NCBI RefSeq assembly: GCF_005930495.1 | Contig: NZ_SJEX01000033.1 | Span: 1 to 46,918, forward strand | DNA: 46,918 nt | Reading direction: 5' to 3' | Source: Modestobacter excelsi | Lineage (GTDB): Bacteria; Actinomycetota; Actinomycetes; Mycobacteriales; Geodermatophilaceae | Position numbers and translations under genes: made by a program | In this document: piece by piece, positions 34,042 to 43,644 of the stretch | How positions within the stretch are numbered: position 1 is the first letter of the stretch | How the letters are laid out: each line of letters opens with the position of its first letter | The notes under the pieces: model-generated | What the model saw: the letters and a program-made list of their open reading frames with translations, nothing else | Told to the model about the DNA's origin: nothing | Databases searched by the model: none

Positions 34042-37000
34042 TCACCCCGCACCCTTGCGCCTCTCGGCCAGGACCTCGTCCACGGCCTCGACGGCCATTC
34101 CCTTGACGTCCGCCAATTGATCCTTCGAGGCCTTCGCGACCGCGTCTGGCGTCGGCAGAAGTTCCCCGGGGGGAATCCCACGCCGCTCGGCATGCGTCAG
34201 CGCGATACCTTCCGATTTTGCCCCGTAATCCTCATGGACCGCCTGATTGGTCCGCACCACAGCATGACCTCGGACCACCTCCAGGGTATTCGCGATCCGG
34301 GCGCGCTCCACGACTTGAGCGCCAGTCATGGTCAAGGGGGCGTCTGCAGCAGTTCCCTTGAGCTTTGCGGGCGCCGCCCCCTCCTTCTTTCGGGCGCGGT
34401 CGAGCACGCATTTAAGACGCCTGATGAGTGGACCGTCGGCATGCGCCTTGAACAGACCCGCCGACGACTTGTATGTCTTCGCTTTTGCAGCTCCTCGGTA
34501 GAGCATTATCGTCGCCTGCTCCTTGTCAACCCGACCCTTTCGCTTGATTTCCGGGAGCCCGAGCTCTTCCCAAAGCATCGCACCAATTCTGAACGGCAAG
34601 ATGTGCTCGGCCTCCAGATGGTGGATTTCGGGCCCGTTCCGGAGGCTTGAGCCTTGCTCGCCGTAGAGTTTCTCCTCCCCGACGCCCTTAGCGTGCCGGC
34701 GTGGAATCTTCGGATCCTCAACGGCTTTGGGTGCCTTGGGCCCGGGCTCATCCGGACTGGCCGAGTAGAAGAATTGCCAGCTGTCGGCGGCGTCGTGCAC
34801 CGAGAGCGAGGAGAATACGGGATTAGTTCTCCGAGTGTCAGTTGCGATCTCATCCGCCTCAGCCTTCGCCAGCTTGCCATCCTTTTCGCGCGCCGCGATG
34901 GCCCGATTCAGCGCAATCAGTCCGGCGTCAATCTTCGCCGCCTTCTGGGGGTCGTTCTCGTGGTTCGTCCGCTTCTTCTTGTCTTTGCTGCCGAACAGGC
35001 CCCTGATTGCGCTGCCAGCCGCCTTGACCAGCTTGACCGCCCCTCGGATCAACCAGTCGATCGCCTTGTTGACCGGCGTCTGAGCCCGCGCCATCGTCTC
35101 CTTGACCGGCTTGGACGGATCACCGATCCCGAGCAGGTTGGCCAGGAACCCGATGGCCACGGGGATGGCCTTGGCCAGCGCCTTCTCCACCCAAGCGGCG
35201 GCCGCGCCGATGTTCCCCTTCACGATGGCCGCCACGGAGTCGACGATCGCGGTGACCAGTTCCATGATCTGCGACCCGCGCTCGATGAAGAACTTCACGA
35301 TGTCGTAGATCGCCTTGCACGCCTTGAAGAAGGCCGATGCCGGGTTGAGCAGGCTGATGATCCACGTGACCCCGGCGATGAGGACCTTCTCCTTGACGAA
35401 GTCGAAGATCGCGTCGAGCACCATCGACTTGAGGTCGGACACCTTCTCCTTGATGAACCGCCAGAGTCCGCCCACGCCCTCGGTGAGGAGGACCTTGAAC
35501 ACCTCGGCCGCGCCTTCGAGCGCGCCCACCACCGATTCCCCGACGATCTTGACGGCCCGCGCGCGGAAGTTGGCGTACGTGAGGCCGAGGAACTGGAGGA
35601 CCAGGCTCACAATGCCCGGCAGGTCGAAGGCCTTGGGCAGCTGCAGCCCGGCGCCGGAGAGCGCCCCGAAGATCCAGTCCATCAGGCCCTTCTGCAGGTG
35701 CGTCCCGATGTTGGCCATGAAGTTCTTCAGGCCGAGCATCACGGCCGAGACGAGGTTGCCGAGGAACCCGATCGGGTCGTGGATGATGTCGCTGACCACG
35801 CCCGCCGCCCGCGCCAGGACACCGAGCAGCATGTCCTTGAACGCAATGATCTTCTTGACGAGCCCGACGGTCGCGTCGTAGACGCGCTGCCACAGCGACT
35901 TGTTCGCCTCGCGCAGTTCCTCCTCGCGCGCCGACATGCGCTCGTAGGACTCCTTGTACTGGTCGGCGAGCTTGCTGACCAACGCATCGCGGTGCTCGTC
36001 GATCTGGGTCGCCATGGCGTCGAAGTCGCCGCTCACAGCCTCACGCGCCTCGTCGCCGACCTGCCTGAGGTCCCCCTCCAGCCCCGTGACGAAGTCGTCG
36101 ACCCGTCGGCGGCCGGCGGCGACGCAGTCCTTGGCCTCGGTCAGCTTCTTGTCGACGAAGGTGGCAACCTCGTCGATGGCGAGGTCGACCTGGTGCATGT
36201 ACTCGGCTCGCGCCGTCCCGAGTGCCTGGGTGATGTGCTCGTCCCATTCGCTGCCCCAGGTCGTGAGCCAGGTACCGACGCCGCCCTTGGCGTCCTCGAA
36301 CGCGGCCTCGTACGCCGCCTCAGCGCGGGTGAGACCTGCGGCGAAGATGGTGGGCGCCTGGTCGTCGATCTGCTTGAGGACCGCCTCGACCTGCCCCTTC
36401 GTCTCGTTCTTGATCCCGGCGATCCGGTTGGTGACCTCCTGGCGGCGCGCGGCGTCCCGGGCCGCGACGGCTCGCTGCTTGTCCCCCACCTTGCCGAGCT
36501 GGTCCCCTCGCCGGCCATGGACCTGGCTGAGGCCGCCGGCGAGGGCGTCCTCCCCACGGGCCAGTGCCTTCTCCTGGACCCCCGCCTCGTGTGCGCGGTA
36601 CTGGCCCTCGGCTGCGGCTTCGTGCTTCTCGGCGGTCGTCCGCGCCTCGATGGTGGACCCGAAGGCGGGCTCGTTCCCCTTCCTGAGCTGGTCCTGGGTC
36701 ACGTCGTTCTGCGCCATGGCGGTGTCGGTCGGGGCGCGGTCAGCTGAGTAGTCGAGTCGCTGTGCCGGCAACGGGGCAGGAACGACCGGTCCGGCCGGCA
36801 CTGCGGCGGGCGGTGGCCCAGCCGGCTGGACGTGCAGGTCCGTCTTCGGAGGGGCCGGCTGAGCCGACGCCGGCACGTCCGTCCGCGCGGCAGCCTGCAT
36901 CGGCCCGACGGCCGCGTCACGCTCCGCCCGCAGGTCGCCCTTCAGGGTCTGGCTCGCTGTGGTCGCACCGGTTTTCATGACCGTCGCGGCCTCGTCCTCC

Positions 37001-37758
37001 GTCCTGGGCTGCGGCGTCGCCTCACGGATTGCCTGCCTGAGCCGGGCCTTGAAGTCGTCGCGTCCGACGGCCTTGGGCTCCGCTGCGTCGAGCCCGGTCA
37101 CCGTCTCGACGGCTGCGCCTCGGACCTGCTCCGTGCGCGGCTCGATCGCAGCCGCCTGTGCCGAGCCGACCGCCGTGTGCGCCGGTACATGCCGTTTCGC
37201 GACACCGGCGCGTCGGCGCACGGCGGCGACCGCGGGGGCGATCGCCTCCCGGGCATCCGGTCCGGCCGACGCGGCCGCAGGGGTCTCGGGAGCCTGCGCG
37301 ACCGGTACGGCGGTCCCTCGTCCCTGCGCACCCGCTTCCGGGCCGGCCGGCCCCGCCGCCCGCCTCTCCGCCGCCTTCTGCGGCGAAGCCGTCACAGTCG
37401 GCCCGGCGCGACGGGGGGCGGTCGCAGCCGGCCGGCCACCAGGACGGCGCTGGGAACTGCTTGCGGACGCCGCCATCGCGCTGTTGCCGAGGGCGGGTGG
37501 TCGCCCGGCGAGCGCCGGGCCCGCAACAGAAGCGCCGGCGAGCGAGGCGGCGACGGCCGCATTGCCGACCATCCCCTGCGCTCGTCCCGCTCCGGCGACG
37601 GACGCTGTCGGTGAGGGCGCGGCCGTCATCCTCACGGGCGCCGTCGCCCGGCCTGACGAGCGGGTCGCGCGGCGCGGCGGCGCGGCGGCGGGCGCCATTG
37701 CCACGCTGGGTGACGGTCGTCGCGGACGAGCGCGCGGAGGCGGTGGCATGGACCTCAC
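34042..37758 (-). CDS. eCIS-associated carrier protein with a variable C-terminal (nuclease-like) toxin tip
   Basis: A 1238-aa protein with five zones. Residues 1-340 are disordered Pro/Ala/Arg-rich. Residues 340-640 form long helices (EVTNRIAGIKNETKGQVEAV, DDFVTGLEGDLRQVGDEARE). Residues 640-930 carry repeated hydrophobic amphipathic stretches (FKDMLLGVLARAAGVVSDII, LVLQFLGLTYANFRARAVKI) typical of large eCIS-linked proteins. A basic joint (GSKDKKKRTNHEN) precedes a C-terminal module of about 300 residues. The tip has NGPEIHHLEAEHILPFRI, whose HH-xxx-EH-xx-P resembles HNH/Endo VII-like nucleases. DNA for the tip is about 55-60% G+C, against 65% or more upstream, a sign of module exchange. 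The GTG 37758 overlaps the ATPase stop (GTGA); ATG 37749 is an alternative start. It is the last gene of the eCIS run. Delivered toxin is the likely role; nuclease activity is unproven. Confidence 0.7.
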   Translation of the reverse strand: MRSMPPPPRARPRRPSPSVAMAPAAAPPRRATRSSGRATAPVRMTAAPSPTASVAGAGRAQGMVGNAAVAASLAGASVAGPALAGRPPALGNSAMAASASSSQRRPGGRPAATAPRRAGPTVTASPQKAAERRAAGPAGPEAGAQGRGTAVPVAQAPETPAAASAGPDAREAIAPAVAAVRRRAGVAKRHVPAHTAVGSAQAAAIEPRTEQVRGAAVETVTGLDAAEPKAVGRDDFKARLRQAIREATPQPRTEDEAATVMKTGATTASQTLKGDLRAERDAAVGPMQAAARTDVPASAQPAPPKTDLHVQPAGPPPAAVPAGPVVPAPLPAQRLDYSADRAPTDTAMAQNDVTQDQLRKGNEPAFGSTIEARTTAEKHEAAAEGQYRAHEAGVQEKALARGEDALAGGLSQVHGRRGDQLGKVGDKQRAVAARDAARRQEVTNRIAGIKNETKGQVEAVLKQIDDQAPTIFAAGLTRAEAAYEAAFEDAKGGVGTWLTTWGSEWDEHITQALGTARAEYMHQVDLAIDEVATFVDKKLTEAKDCVAAGRRRVDDFVTGLEGDLRQVGDEAREAVSGDFDAMATQIDEHRDALVSKLADQYKESYERMSAREEELREANKSLWQRVYDATVGLVKKIIAFKDMLLGVLARAAGVVSDIIHDPIGFLGNLVSAVMLGLKNFMANIGTHLQKGLMDWIFGALSGAGLQLPKAFDLPGIVSLVLQFLGLTYANFRARAVKIVGESVVGALEGAAEVFKVLLTEGVGGLWRFIKEKVSDLKSMVLDAIFDFVKEKVLIAGVTWIISLLNPASAFFKACKAIYDIVKFFIERGSQIMELVTAIVDSVAAIVKGNIGAAAAWVEKALAKAIPVAIGFLANLLGIGDPSKPVKETMARAQTPVNKAIDWLIRGAVKLVKAAGSAIRGLFGSKDKKKRTNHENDPQKAAKIDAGLIALNRAIAAREKDGKLAKAEADEIATDTRRTNPVFSSLSVHDAADSWQFFYSASPDEPGPKAPKAVEDPKIPRRHAKGVGEEKLYGEQGSSLRNGPEIHHLEAEHILPFRIGAMLWEELGLPEIKRKGRVDKEQATIMLYRGAAKAKTYKSSAGLFKAHADGPLIRRLKCVLDRARKKEGAAPAKLKGTAADAPLTMTGAQVVERARIANTLEVVRGHAVVRTNQAVHEDYGAKSEGIALTHAERRGIPPGELLPTPDAVAKASKDQLADVKGMAVEAVDEVLAERRKGAG

Positions 37759-39923
37759 CGAGCCGATCGGGCCCCGGGCTGGCCCAGGAAGGTCGCGTAC
37801 GGCCCGAGCTCGGCCGGCTGGAGCAGCCGCGCCTCGCGTTGGTACTGCCGGGCCACGCCGCGGACGACAGCCCCCATGGAGATCGCATCCTCACCGGCGT
37901 CCGCGGCCAGCAGTGCGGCGCTCCGGGCGGCCGACACGATCCCCGCACCCGTCATGTCCAGCCGGGCGAAGACGTCCAGGTCCACGTCCGGGGCCAGCGG
38001 GGCCTTTGCCGGGAAGGCCTGGTGCCACAGCCGCCGGCGCTCGGCCGGGCCCGGGCGGGAGAAGTGCACGGCGAAGTGGAAGCGCCGGGTGAACGCCGGG
38101 TCGATGTTCTCACGGAGGTTGCTCGCCAGGATGACCAACGCGTCGGTGCTCTCCAGTCGCTGGAGCAGGTAGCCCACCTCGAGGTTGGCGTACCGGTCCG
38201 TGCCGTGCTTGACCTCGCCACGCTTGCCGAACAGGGCGTCGGCCTCGTCGAAGAAGAGCACCGCCTGGCTCTCCTCCGCCTGGCCGAACACGGACTCCAG
38301 GTTCTTCTCCGTCTCCCCCACCCACTTCGACACCACCTGGGACAGGTCGACCGACAACAGGTCCAGCCCGAGGGAGTTCGCCAGCGCATCCGCCGACATC
38401 GTCTTGCCCGTCCCCGGCTCACCGGTGAACAGCACCCTGACACCCGAGTCGCCGGCCCGCCGGCGGAAGCCCCAGGCATCCGCCATGCGCGGCCAGGTGC
38501 GGAACGCCGCCGCGACCTCCTGGAGGTGGGCGAACTGCTCGGCAGGCAGCACCAGCTCGTCCATCGTGCGGGTCGGCGTGACGGCGTGGGCCTGCCCGGC
38601 CCACCGACCCCGGGTCACCGACGCGATGGCCGGCGCGAGGTGGTCGCCGAGCGGGGCGGGCCGCCCGTTCCCGGCCAACCGTGCCCCGGCGTCGGCCACC
38701 GCCGCGACGGCGCGCATCTCCTCCCCGTTGAGCCGGTAACGCGATGCCAGCTCTGTCAGCGACCCCTCGTCGAGCACCGGGAGCGCGGCCGCCCACATGC
38801 GACGGCGCTGGTCGTGGTCCGGGTCGGGCTGCGCGACCTCGGCGTAGCTGCGGGCGGCGAGCAGGCCGGCCGGCCGGACAGGCGCCGCGCCGGTGAGCAC
38901 GGTCGGCTGCCGGCTGCGGGTCAGCAGGTCCAGCACCGCGGCACCGGCGGGGCCGGTCAGCTCGTCACTCCGCACCCAGAGGAGCGCGCCCAGCTCGGCC
39001 GCCAGCTGCGCGGCGGCACGGACCTGCTCGGGCATCGCACCGGCGGCCTGGTCGGCGAGGTCGACGGGCAGGCGGCGGAGCGGGCACCGGGCCGCAGCGG
39101 CGAGGGCCAGGGCGGCGTCCCGCTGCACGGTCGTCGACCCACCCCAGAGGCCGACCAGGTCGATCGAACGGCTGCGCACCGCCGCACCGAGCCGCTGCAC
39201 CATCTCCGGCGCCAGTTGCGGCGGAGCGGTGTACCCGGGAGGCGGGAGGACCTCGTCCGGGTCCTCTCCCATCAGGTCGGCCGTCCCGCCGGCGCCGAGC
39301 AGGAACTCCGGCAGCCCCGGGCCCAGCACCAGTTCCTCTGTCCAGCCGAGGGCTGACGGTCCGGCAGAGCACAGCAGACCGTGCCGCCGCAACCTCCCGG
39401 CCGGCCCGAGAGACCGGCGCACCGACGCCGGGTCCGCGCCCCCTTCCGTCAGCACGGTGACGACCAGTTCGGCGCTCGGCAGCCTGCGGTTGAGGTCGTC
39501 GACGACGTAGGCGTAGGCACGCTGCCACGCCCGGTCCAGTTCCGGAGCAAGGGCCAGGAGCAGCACATCCTGCTCACGGCGGTCGAGCCGGAACCGGCAG
39601 GCCAGTGCGTCCAGAGGCAGTACGACATCGGCCGCGGCGGCCGCCCGGCGCAGCTCCCGTTCCCCGACCGGGTCGCCGTCGTCGGTGCGCGCCTCCGCCG
39701 GCCGGCCGAGGGCGGGCACCCCGGCGGCGATCCGGTCCACCTGCAGCTGGGCCTCCTGCGCGGTGACGCAGAAGGGCGTGAGGTCTGGTCGGGTGAGCTG
39801 CTCGGCCTCGGCGGTCTGCCGTTCCACCGCCTGGCGCAGCGCTCTGTGCAGCGGGAGCAGGCGCACCCGCAGGTGCGCGAGGGCGAGCTCCACGGCGTCC
39901 GCGGTCAGGATCGGTCCTGTCAC
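37755..39923 (-). CDS. AAA+ ATPase of the contractile injection system (Afp15/Pvc15-like)
   Basis: A 722-aa protein. The long N-terminal part (1-470) is a helical CIS-specific extension with a degenerate nucleotide-fold section (LVVTVLTEGGADPASVRRSL). The C-terminal AAA+ domain has Walker A FTGEPGTGKTMSA (about 500), Walker B AVLFFDEADALFGKRG (about 550), sensor-1 LVILASNLRENID, and the arginine-finger segment PAFTRRFHFAVHF. Every eCIS encodes one such ATPase, thought to act in assembly or in sorting cargo. GTG 39923 is chosen because it follows the previous stop by 2 bases; an ATG at 39965 lies within the upstream gene. It overlaps the carrier gene by 4 bases. Confidence 0.88.
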   Translation of the reverse strand: MTGPILTADAVELALAHLRVRLLPLHRALRQAVERQTAEAEQLTRPDLTPFCVTAQEAQLQVDRIAAGVPALGRPAEARTDDGDPVGERELRRAAAAADVVLPLDALACRFRLDRREQDVLLLALAPELDRAWQRAYAYVVDDLNRRLPSAELVVTVLTEGGADPASVRRSLGPAGRLRRHGLLCSAGPSALGWTEELVLGPGLPEFLLGAGGTADLMGEDPDEVLPPPGYTAPPQLAPEMVQRLGAAVRSRSIDLVGLWGGSTTVQRDAALALAAAARCPLRRLPVDLADQAAGAMPEQVRAAAQLAAELGALLWVRSDELTGPAGAAVLDLLTRSRQPTVLTGAAPVRPAGLLAARSYAEVAQPDPDHDQRRRMWAAALPVLDEGSLTELASRYRLNGEEMRAVAAVADAGARLAGNGRPAPLGDHLAPAIASVTRGRWAGQAHAVTPTRTMDELVLPAEQFAHLQEVAAAFRTWPRMADAWGFRRRAGDSGVRVLFTGEPGTGKTMSADALANSLGLDLLSVDLSQVVSKWVGETEKNLESVFGQAEESQAVLFFDEADALFGKRGEVKHGTDRYANLEVGYLLQRLESTDALVILASNLRENIDPAFTRRFHFAVHFSRPGPAERRRLWHQAFPAKAPLAPDVDLDVFARLDMTGAGIVSAARSAALLAADAGEDAISMGAVVRGVARQYQREARLLQPAELGPYATFLGQPGARSAR

Positions 39924-39925
39924 GA

Positions 39926-41965
39926 CTAGCCCCCGCTCAAGGTCAGGGTCCGCCCGTTCAGCCACGGGACGTCGTGGACGTCGGCCAGCAGGCCGTGGCG
40001 CAGGAGGTCGGCGTGCCGACGACCCAGCGGCACCACGACGGCCACCTCGTCCCTGCTGTACCGGACGACGCCGCTCAGGTCGGCCAGTCGTTCCAGCGCC
40101 AACAGGGGGTCGGGCGGCTCGCGCTCCTGCCAGAGCAGCCAGCTGATCGTGCCGAGCCCGAGGGCCGCGATGAGCGGCAGCGTCCGAGCCAGGCCGGTCA
40201 CCGGTGCCAACGGCGCGGCCCGGCGGGACACCGCCAGTGCACGGACCAGGTCGTCGACCCGGGTCAGCTGGTCCGGCAGCAGGGCGAGGTGCGCGATCAG
40301 GTCCGGAACGGCCGCACCGGGCAGCTCGGGCGAGATCCAGGCGCTGCGGCCCGGCACCCGCAGCCGGTGTTCACCCCGTGTCGGTGGCAGGTCGGTGGCG
40401 ATCGCCATGCCGGCAGCCGTGAGCCGGCGGAGCCGCTCCGTGCTCACCGGGCCGAGCACCGGGTCCGGACCGGGCGTGGCGCCCAGCAGCACGTTGGGCC
40501 GGCCGCACGCCGACCACATCCGCACCACGGCATCCGACTCGTCGGTCCAGCCGATCGGGAACAGCCCCTCCGGGTCGACGAGCAGGAGGCCCCCACCGGC
40601 CGACTCCGACACCTCGGTGAGGAGCAGTGGGCGCGTCGCGGTGTGGCCGCGGCAGAGCGTCAGCGCCACGACGGCATCGAGCACCGGCGCAGCGTCCGCG
40701 GCCCGGCGGAGGAACCCGGTCAACGCCTCGTCCCGGACGTCGTCCAGATCGGCGAAGGCGGCCGCCGCCGTTCGGGTCCCGGGTGCACGCTGCCAGCCGC
40801 GGTGCAGCGGCGCGAGGACGGTGTAGGCCAGGGCCGCGGCGAACAGCTGCGTCTGCCGGAGCAGGTGCCGGTCGTCCCCGCGGGCGGCGCACGTCAGCGC
40901 CGGTGCCAGCGCGTCCAGCACACCGACCCTGGCCAGCGCTCCGGCGACCAGGAACGGCAGTACCGACTCGACCTCCACGGGTCCGCGGACGCGGTTCCCC
41001 GCTGACACGACTTCGCCGCCCAGCGACAGAGCTACCGGTAGCGGCTCGCCACGTGGGTCACCGGATGCGGGCCCGGCCGCCAACGGCAGGTCCCGAGCGG
41101 GATCGGGCTGCGAAACGGCGGTCGCCGGGTGGGCCGGGCCCGGTTCGGCCGGGTCGCCGCTCCGGACGACGTGGTCCCCCCCTCTCTCGGCGCGGCGCCG
41201 GGTGACCGCCGCGTCGAGGGCAGCAGTGACCGCTTCGGCGACGTCCCCGCGCTCTCCGCTGCCGGGATCGCGGGGCAGCCCGGCCGGCGCCGCGCTCGCC
41301 ACCCACAGCTCGCGCCAGGTCACGAGCGTCGGGATGGGCAGCAGCTCAAGGAGGACCGCCAGCTCTCCGCACTCAGCGACCCTCAGCAGCAGAGCGGGCA
41401 GCACGGCGTCCGGGTCGGCCGGTCCGACCGCCTGCGCGAGCGTGGCGGCCACGGCGTCGCGGGTCGGCTGCGGGAGCAGGTCGAGCACCGGCGCCAGCTC
41501 GTGGCGTGCGGCCAGCTCCGCCGCGAACCCGAGGATCGGCGGCCCCGGTGGGTGCGAAGGCGCCCGCAGCGGCTGCGCGTCCGGGTCACCCGCCGGCGAC
41601 GCACCATCGCCAGTTGTCAGAGATCGGGCGAGCGGCACCTGAGAGGTCCGCACCGACGCCCGGACGGCGACATCGACCAGACGTCGCCCCGCGCCGGAGG
41701 GCGCGCCGGTCCGGCCGGAAGACCCGGCGAGCAGCTCCGGGAGCCCGACATGGACGTCGAGCACCACGGGCTCGGTGATCTCGATGTCCTCGTCGCCGTC
41801 CGGCAGTGCGTCGAGCTCGCGGGCCAGCAGCTCCGGCAGCGCATCGAGCACCCGGCGGGTGAGCAGGTCGGGGTCCGGACCCCAGCTCCAACCGCCACGC
41901 CGGACGACCTCGACCGTGCACCGCCGCACGACGACGTCCTGACGCGGGCCGAGGTCGCTGCTCAT
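39926..41965 (-). CDS. Contractile injection system tape measure protein (CIS_TMP-like)
   Basis: A 679-aa protein. The N-terminal 70 residues (VVVRRCTVEVVRRGGWSWGP, then LDVHVGLPELL) and the C-terminal end (ALERLADLSGVVRYSRDEVA then LLADVHDVPWLNGRTLTLSG) match the two conserved ends of CIS tape-measure proteins, in which the last strand ends with a PWL-x-G-R pattern. The middle is variable, Ala/Leu/Pro-rich and mostly helical, as expected of a length ruler; the AAA+ gene follows directly, as in other eCIS loci. The start is ATG 41965, which overlaps the preceding stop (ATGA). No signal peptide. The identification rests on pattern and order, with no profile search. Confidence 0.72.
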   Translation of the reverse strand: MSSDLGPRQDVVVRRCTVEVVRRGGWSWGPDPDLLTRRVLDALPELLARELDALPDGDEDIEITEPVVLDVHVGLPELLAGSSGRTGAPSGAGRRLVDVAVRASVRTSQVPLARSLTTGDGASPAGDPDAQPLRAPSHPPGPPILGFAAELAARHELAPVLDLLPQPTRDAVAATLAQAVGPADPDAVLPALLLRVAECGELAVLLELLPIPTLVTWRELWVASAAPAGLPRDPGSGERGDVAEAVTAALDAAVTRRRAERGGDHVVRSGDPAEPGPAHPATAVSQPDPARDLPLAAGPASGDPRGEPLPVALSLGGEVVSAGNRVRGPVEVESVLPFLVAGALARVGVLDALAPALTCAARGDDRHLLRQTQLFAAALAYTVLAPLHRGWQRAPGTRTAAAAFADLDDVRDEALTGFLRRAADAAPVLDAVVALTLCRGHTATRPLLLTEVSESAGGGLLLVDPEGLFPIGWTDESDAVVRMWSACGRPNVLLGATPGPDPVLGPVSTERLRRLTAAGMAIATDLPPTRGEHRLRVPGRSAWISPELPGAAVPDLIAHLALLPDQLTRVDDLVRALAVSRRAAPLAPVTGLARTLPLIAALGLGTISWLLWQEREPPDPLLALERLADLSGVVRYSRDEVAVVVPLGRRHADLLRHGLLADVHDVPWLNGRTLTLSGG

Positions 41966-42489
41966 CAGACCGTGTGGACGTCGAGCCAGCCGAAGCGGCC
42001 GGGGACGAGCACGAGGACGCCGTGGGTGCCCGCGGTCGACGTCACCGGTAGCACCACCTGCTGCTGCCCGTCCTCGATCGTCCCCTGCAACGGCGCCGCT
42101 GCGCCGGACACCACCACCAGGACGTCCGTGTCCGCAGTCACGGGGTCCGGTAGGGCCAGCGTCAGCGTCGAGTTCGTCAACGCCAGCGAAGGCTGTCCGG
42201 GCGCCCAATCGGTGAGCCGAGCGAGCGTCTGGCCGCCGGTGGAGGACTCCGACAGCTCGTGAGCCATCGGTTCGATGAGGGGTTCCGGCACCTTCGGCAA
42301 GGTCGTGCAACGGAGCATGTCGGCCGGCAGGGGAAGGTCCACCACCGTGTGGTCCTCGGTCCACAGGTGCACCACCAGACCAACGGGGCCGGTCAGGTCG
42401 GCGACCTCTGGTTCGGCTGCCAGGCCGGTGCCGCTGAGCGCCCCCACGACGTGGCCGGTGAGGGGCACGTGCACCACGGTGACGCTCAC
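41965..42489 (-). CDS. Small eCIS-cluster protein of unknown function
   Basis: A 174-aa beta-rich protein (VTVVHVPLTGHVVGALSG; LVLVPGRFGWLDVHTV). It overlaps the upstream gene at GTGA and the tape-measure gene at ATGA, so it is locked in translation with both. A baseplate or sheath-end accessory is the natural guess from position. No family recognised. Confidence 0.65.
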   Translation of the reverse strand: MSVTVVHVPLTGHVVGALSGTGLAAEPEVADLTGPVGLVVHLWTEDHTVVDLPLPADMLRCTTLPKVPEPLIEPMAHELSESSTGGQTLARLTDWAPGQPSLALTNSTLTLALPDPVTADTDVLVVVSGAAAPLQGTIEDGQQQVVLPVTSTAGTHGVLVLVPGRFGWLDVHTV

Positions 42490-43640
42490 GGCGTCCCTCC
42501 TCCGTGGCCGTCGCCGGCCACCGTCGCGAGCACGAGGAAGTCGGCTGCCGCGGGCAGGTCGCAGAAGGCGCCCTTGGTGTCCACGCTCAACCAGCGCACC
42601 AGGCTGAGCAGCCTGCGCTCGGCGTCCACGGTGCACGTGACGGGGCCCAGAGCCCAGAGACCGGAGGGGAGCGCCGCCGGCCGCTCCAGCCGCGGGGTGA
42701 CGCGCAGGTGCAGGTCGACCCTGCCGGCGTCGACCTGCACCTGCGTGACTCCCTGTGGCAGCGGGAGCAGCATCCCGTCGGTGGCCGTGCCGGACGTGAC
42801 CAGGACCCTGGGGGTGGGGCCGCCGATCTGGAGCGTCCCGCCGACGTACAGGTCGCCCTGCGGGTTCACCTCGAGCAGCCGGTCGACCGAACCGTCGCCC
42901 TTGAGCCGGCCGAACGTGAGGGTGCCCTCACCGCCGTCCAGCACGAGCGCCGACCGGCCGGCCTCGGCCGCCGGGTCGGGGCGCAGCATCAGCCGGCCGG
43001 ATCGGGCGACCACGGTGTCCGCGCGGACCCCGGCATACCGCCGTCCCACGCTCCCCGAGGTGTCGAACTCGTCGGCGAAGTGTCCGTTCTGCCAGAGCAC
43101 GAAGCCCAGCAGGACCCGCCAGGGGACGGTTCCGTTCCCCGGGCCGGCGTCGACGGCCGGGGGGACCTGGTCGTCGACGAACCGCTCGTCCCCGAGCCGG
43201 CCGAAGATGACCTGGTACGCCTCCTCGACACGGGTCGGCTGCGCCGTGCCGCCGCACGCGGAGGTCAGCAGGGACACGGACTGCGGCTGCGCGTCCCGCC
43301 CAGCGAGGAACACCGGGTACAGCTGAGTGGTGGGCTGGTCGGCACCGTTGGTCTGCCGGAACGCCGCCTCCTCGAGGGCCACCGGCTCGGCCACCACGAT
43401 CTCGCGCCCGGTGCCGTCCACGGCGACGCCGGGTTGCACCGTGACCGCGACGAAGTCCGAGCCGTTGTCCGGGTCGGTCCGACGCTCTTTCGTCAGCGTG
43501 AGTCCCTGGGCTATGCCCCAGTCGTGCTGGTGGCGGTTGTGCCGTGCGACGGCTCCCCGCGCCTGCTCGACCGTGGCCGTCAGGTCACCGGCGGCCAGCA
43601 CCTGTCCCTCGTAGAAGGCCGGACGCACGAGTGTGGCCAT
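42486..43640 (-). CDS. eCIS baseplate/fibre-like protein (module of FYxGQ...VxPGxAxD type)
   Basis: A 384-aa protein. The N-terminus has RPAFYEGQVLAAGDLTATVE and VTVQPGVAVDGTGREIVV, a module also found in the two genes upstream. The middle is strand-rich (LVLDGGEGTLTFGRLKGD; QGDLYVGGTLQIGG), as in fibre shafts. The C-terminal part is a beta domain ending LVLATVAGDGHGGGTP. The start ATG 43640 lies 2 bases after the previous stop; an ATG at 43670 would overlap it by 26 bases. It fits a tail-fibre or baseplate accessory protein of the injection machine. Confidence 0.65.
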   Translation of the reverse strand: MATLVRPAFYEGQVLAAGDLTATVEQARGAVARHNRHQHDWGIAQGLTLTKERRTDPDNGSDFVAVTVQPGVAVDGTGREIVVAEPVALEEAAFRQTNGADQPTTQLYPVFLAGRDAQPQSVSLLTSACGGTAQPTRVEEAYQVIFGRLGDERFVDDQVPPAVDAGPGNGTVPWRVLLGFVLWQNGHFADEFDTSGSVGRRYAGVRADTVVARSGRLMLRPDPAAEAGRSALVLDGGEGTLTFGRLKGDGSVDRLLEVNPQGDLYVGGTLQIGGPTPRVLVTSGTATDGMLLPLPQGVTQVQVDAGRVDLHLRVTPRLERPAALPSGLWALGPVTCTVDAERRLLSLVRWLSVDTKGAFCDLPAAADFLVLATVAGDGHGGGTP

Positions 43641-43644
43641 CGGT

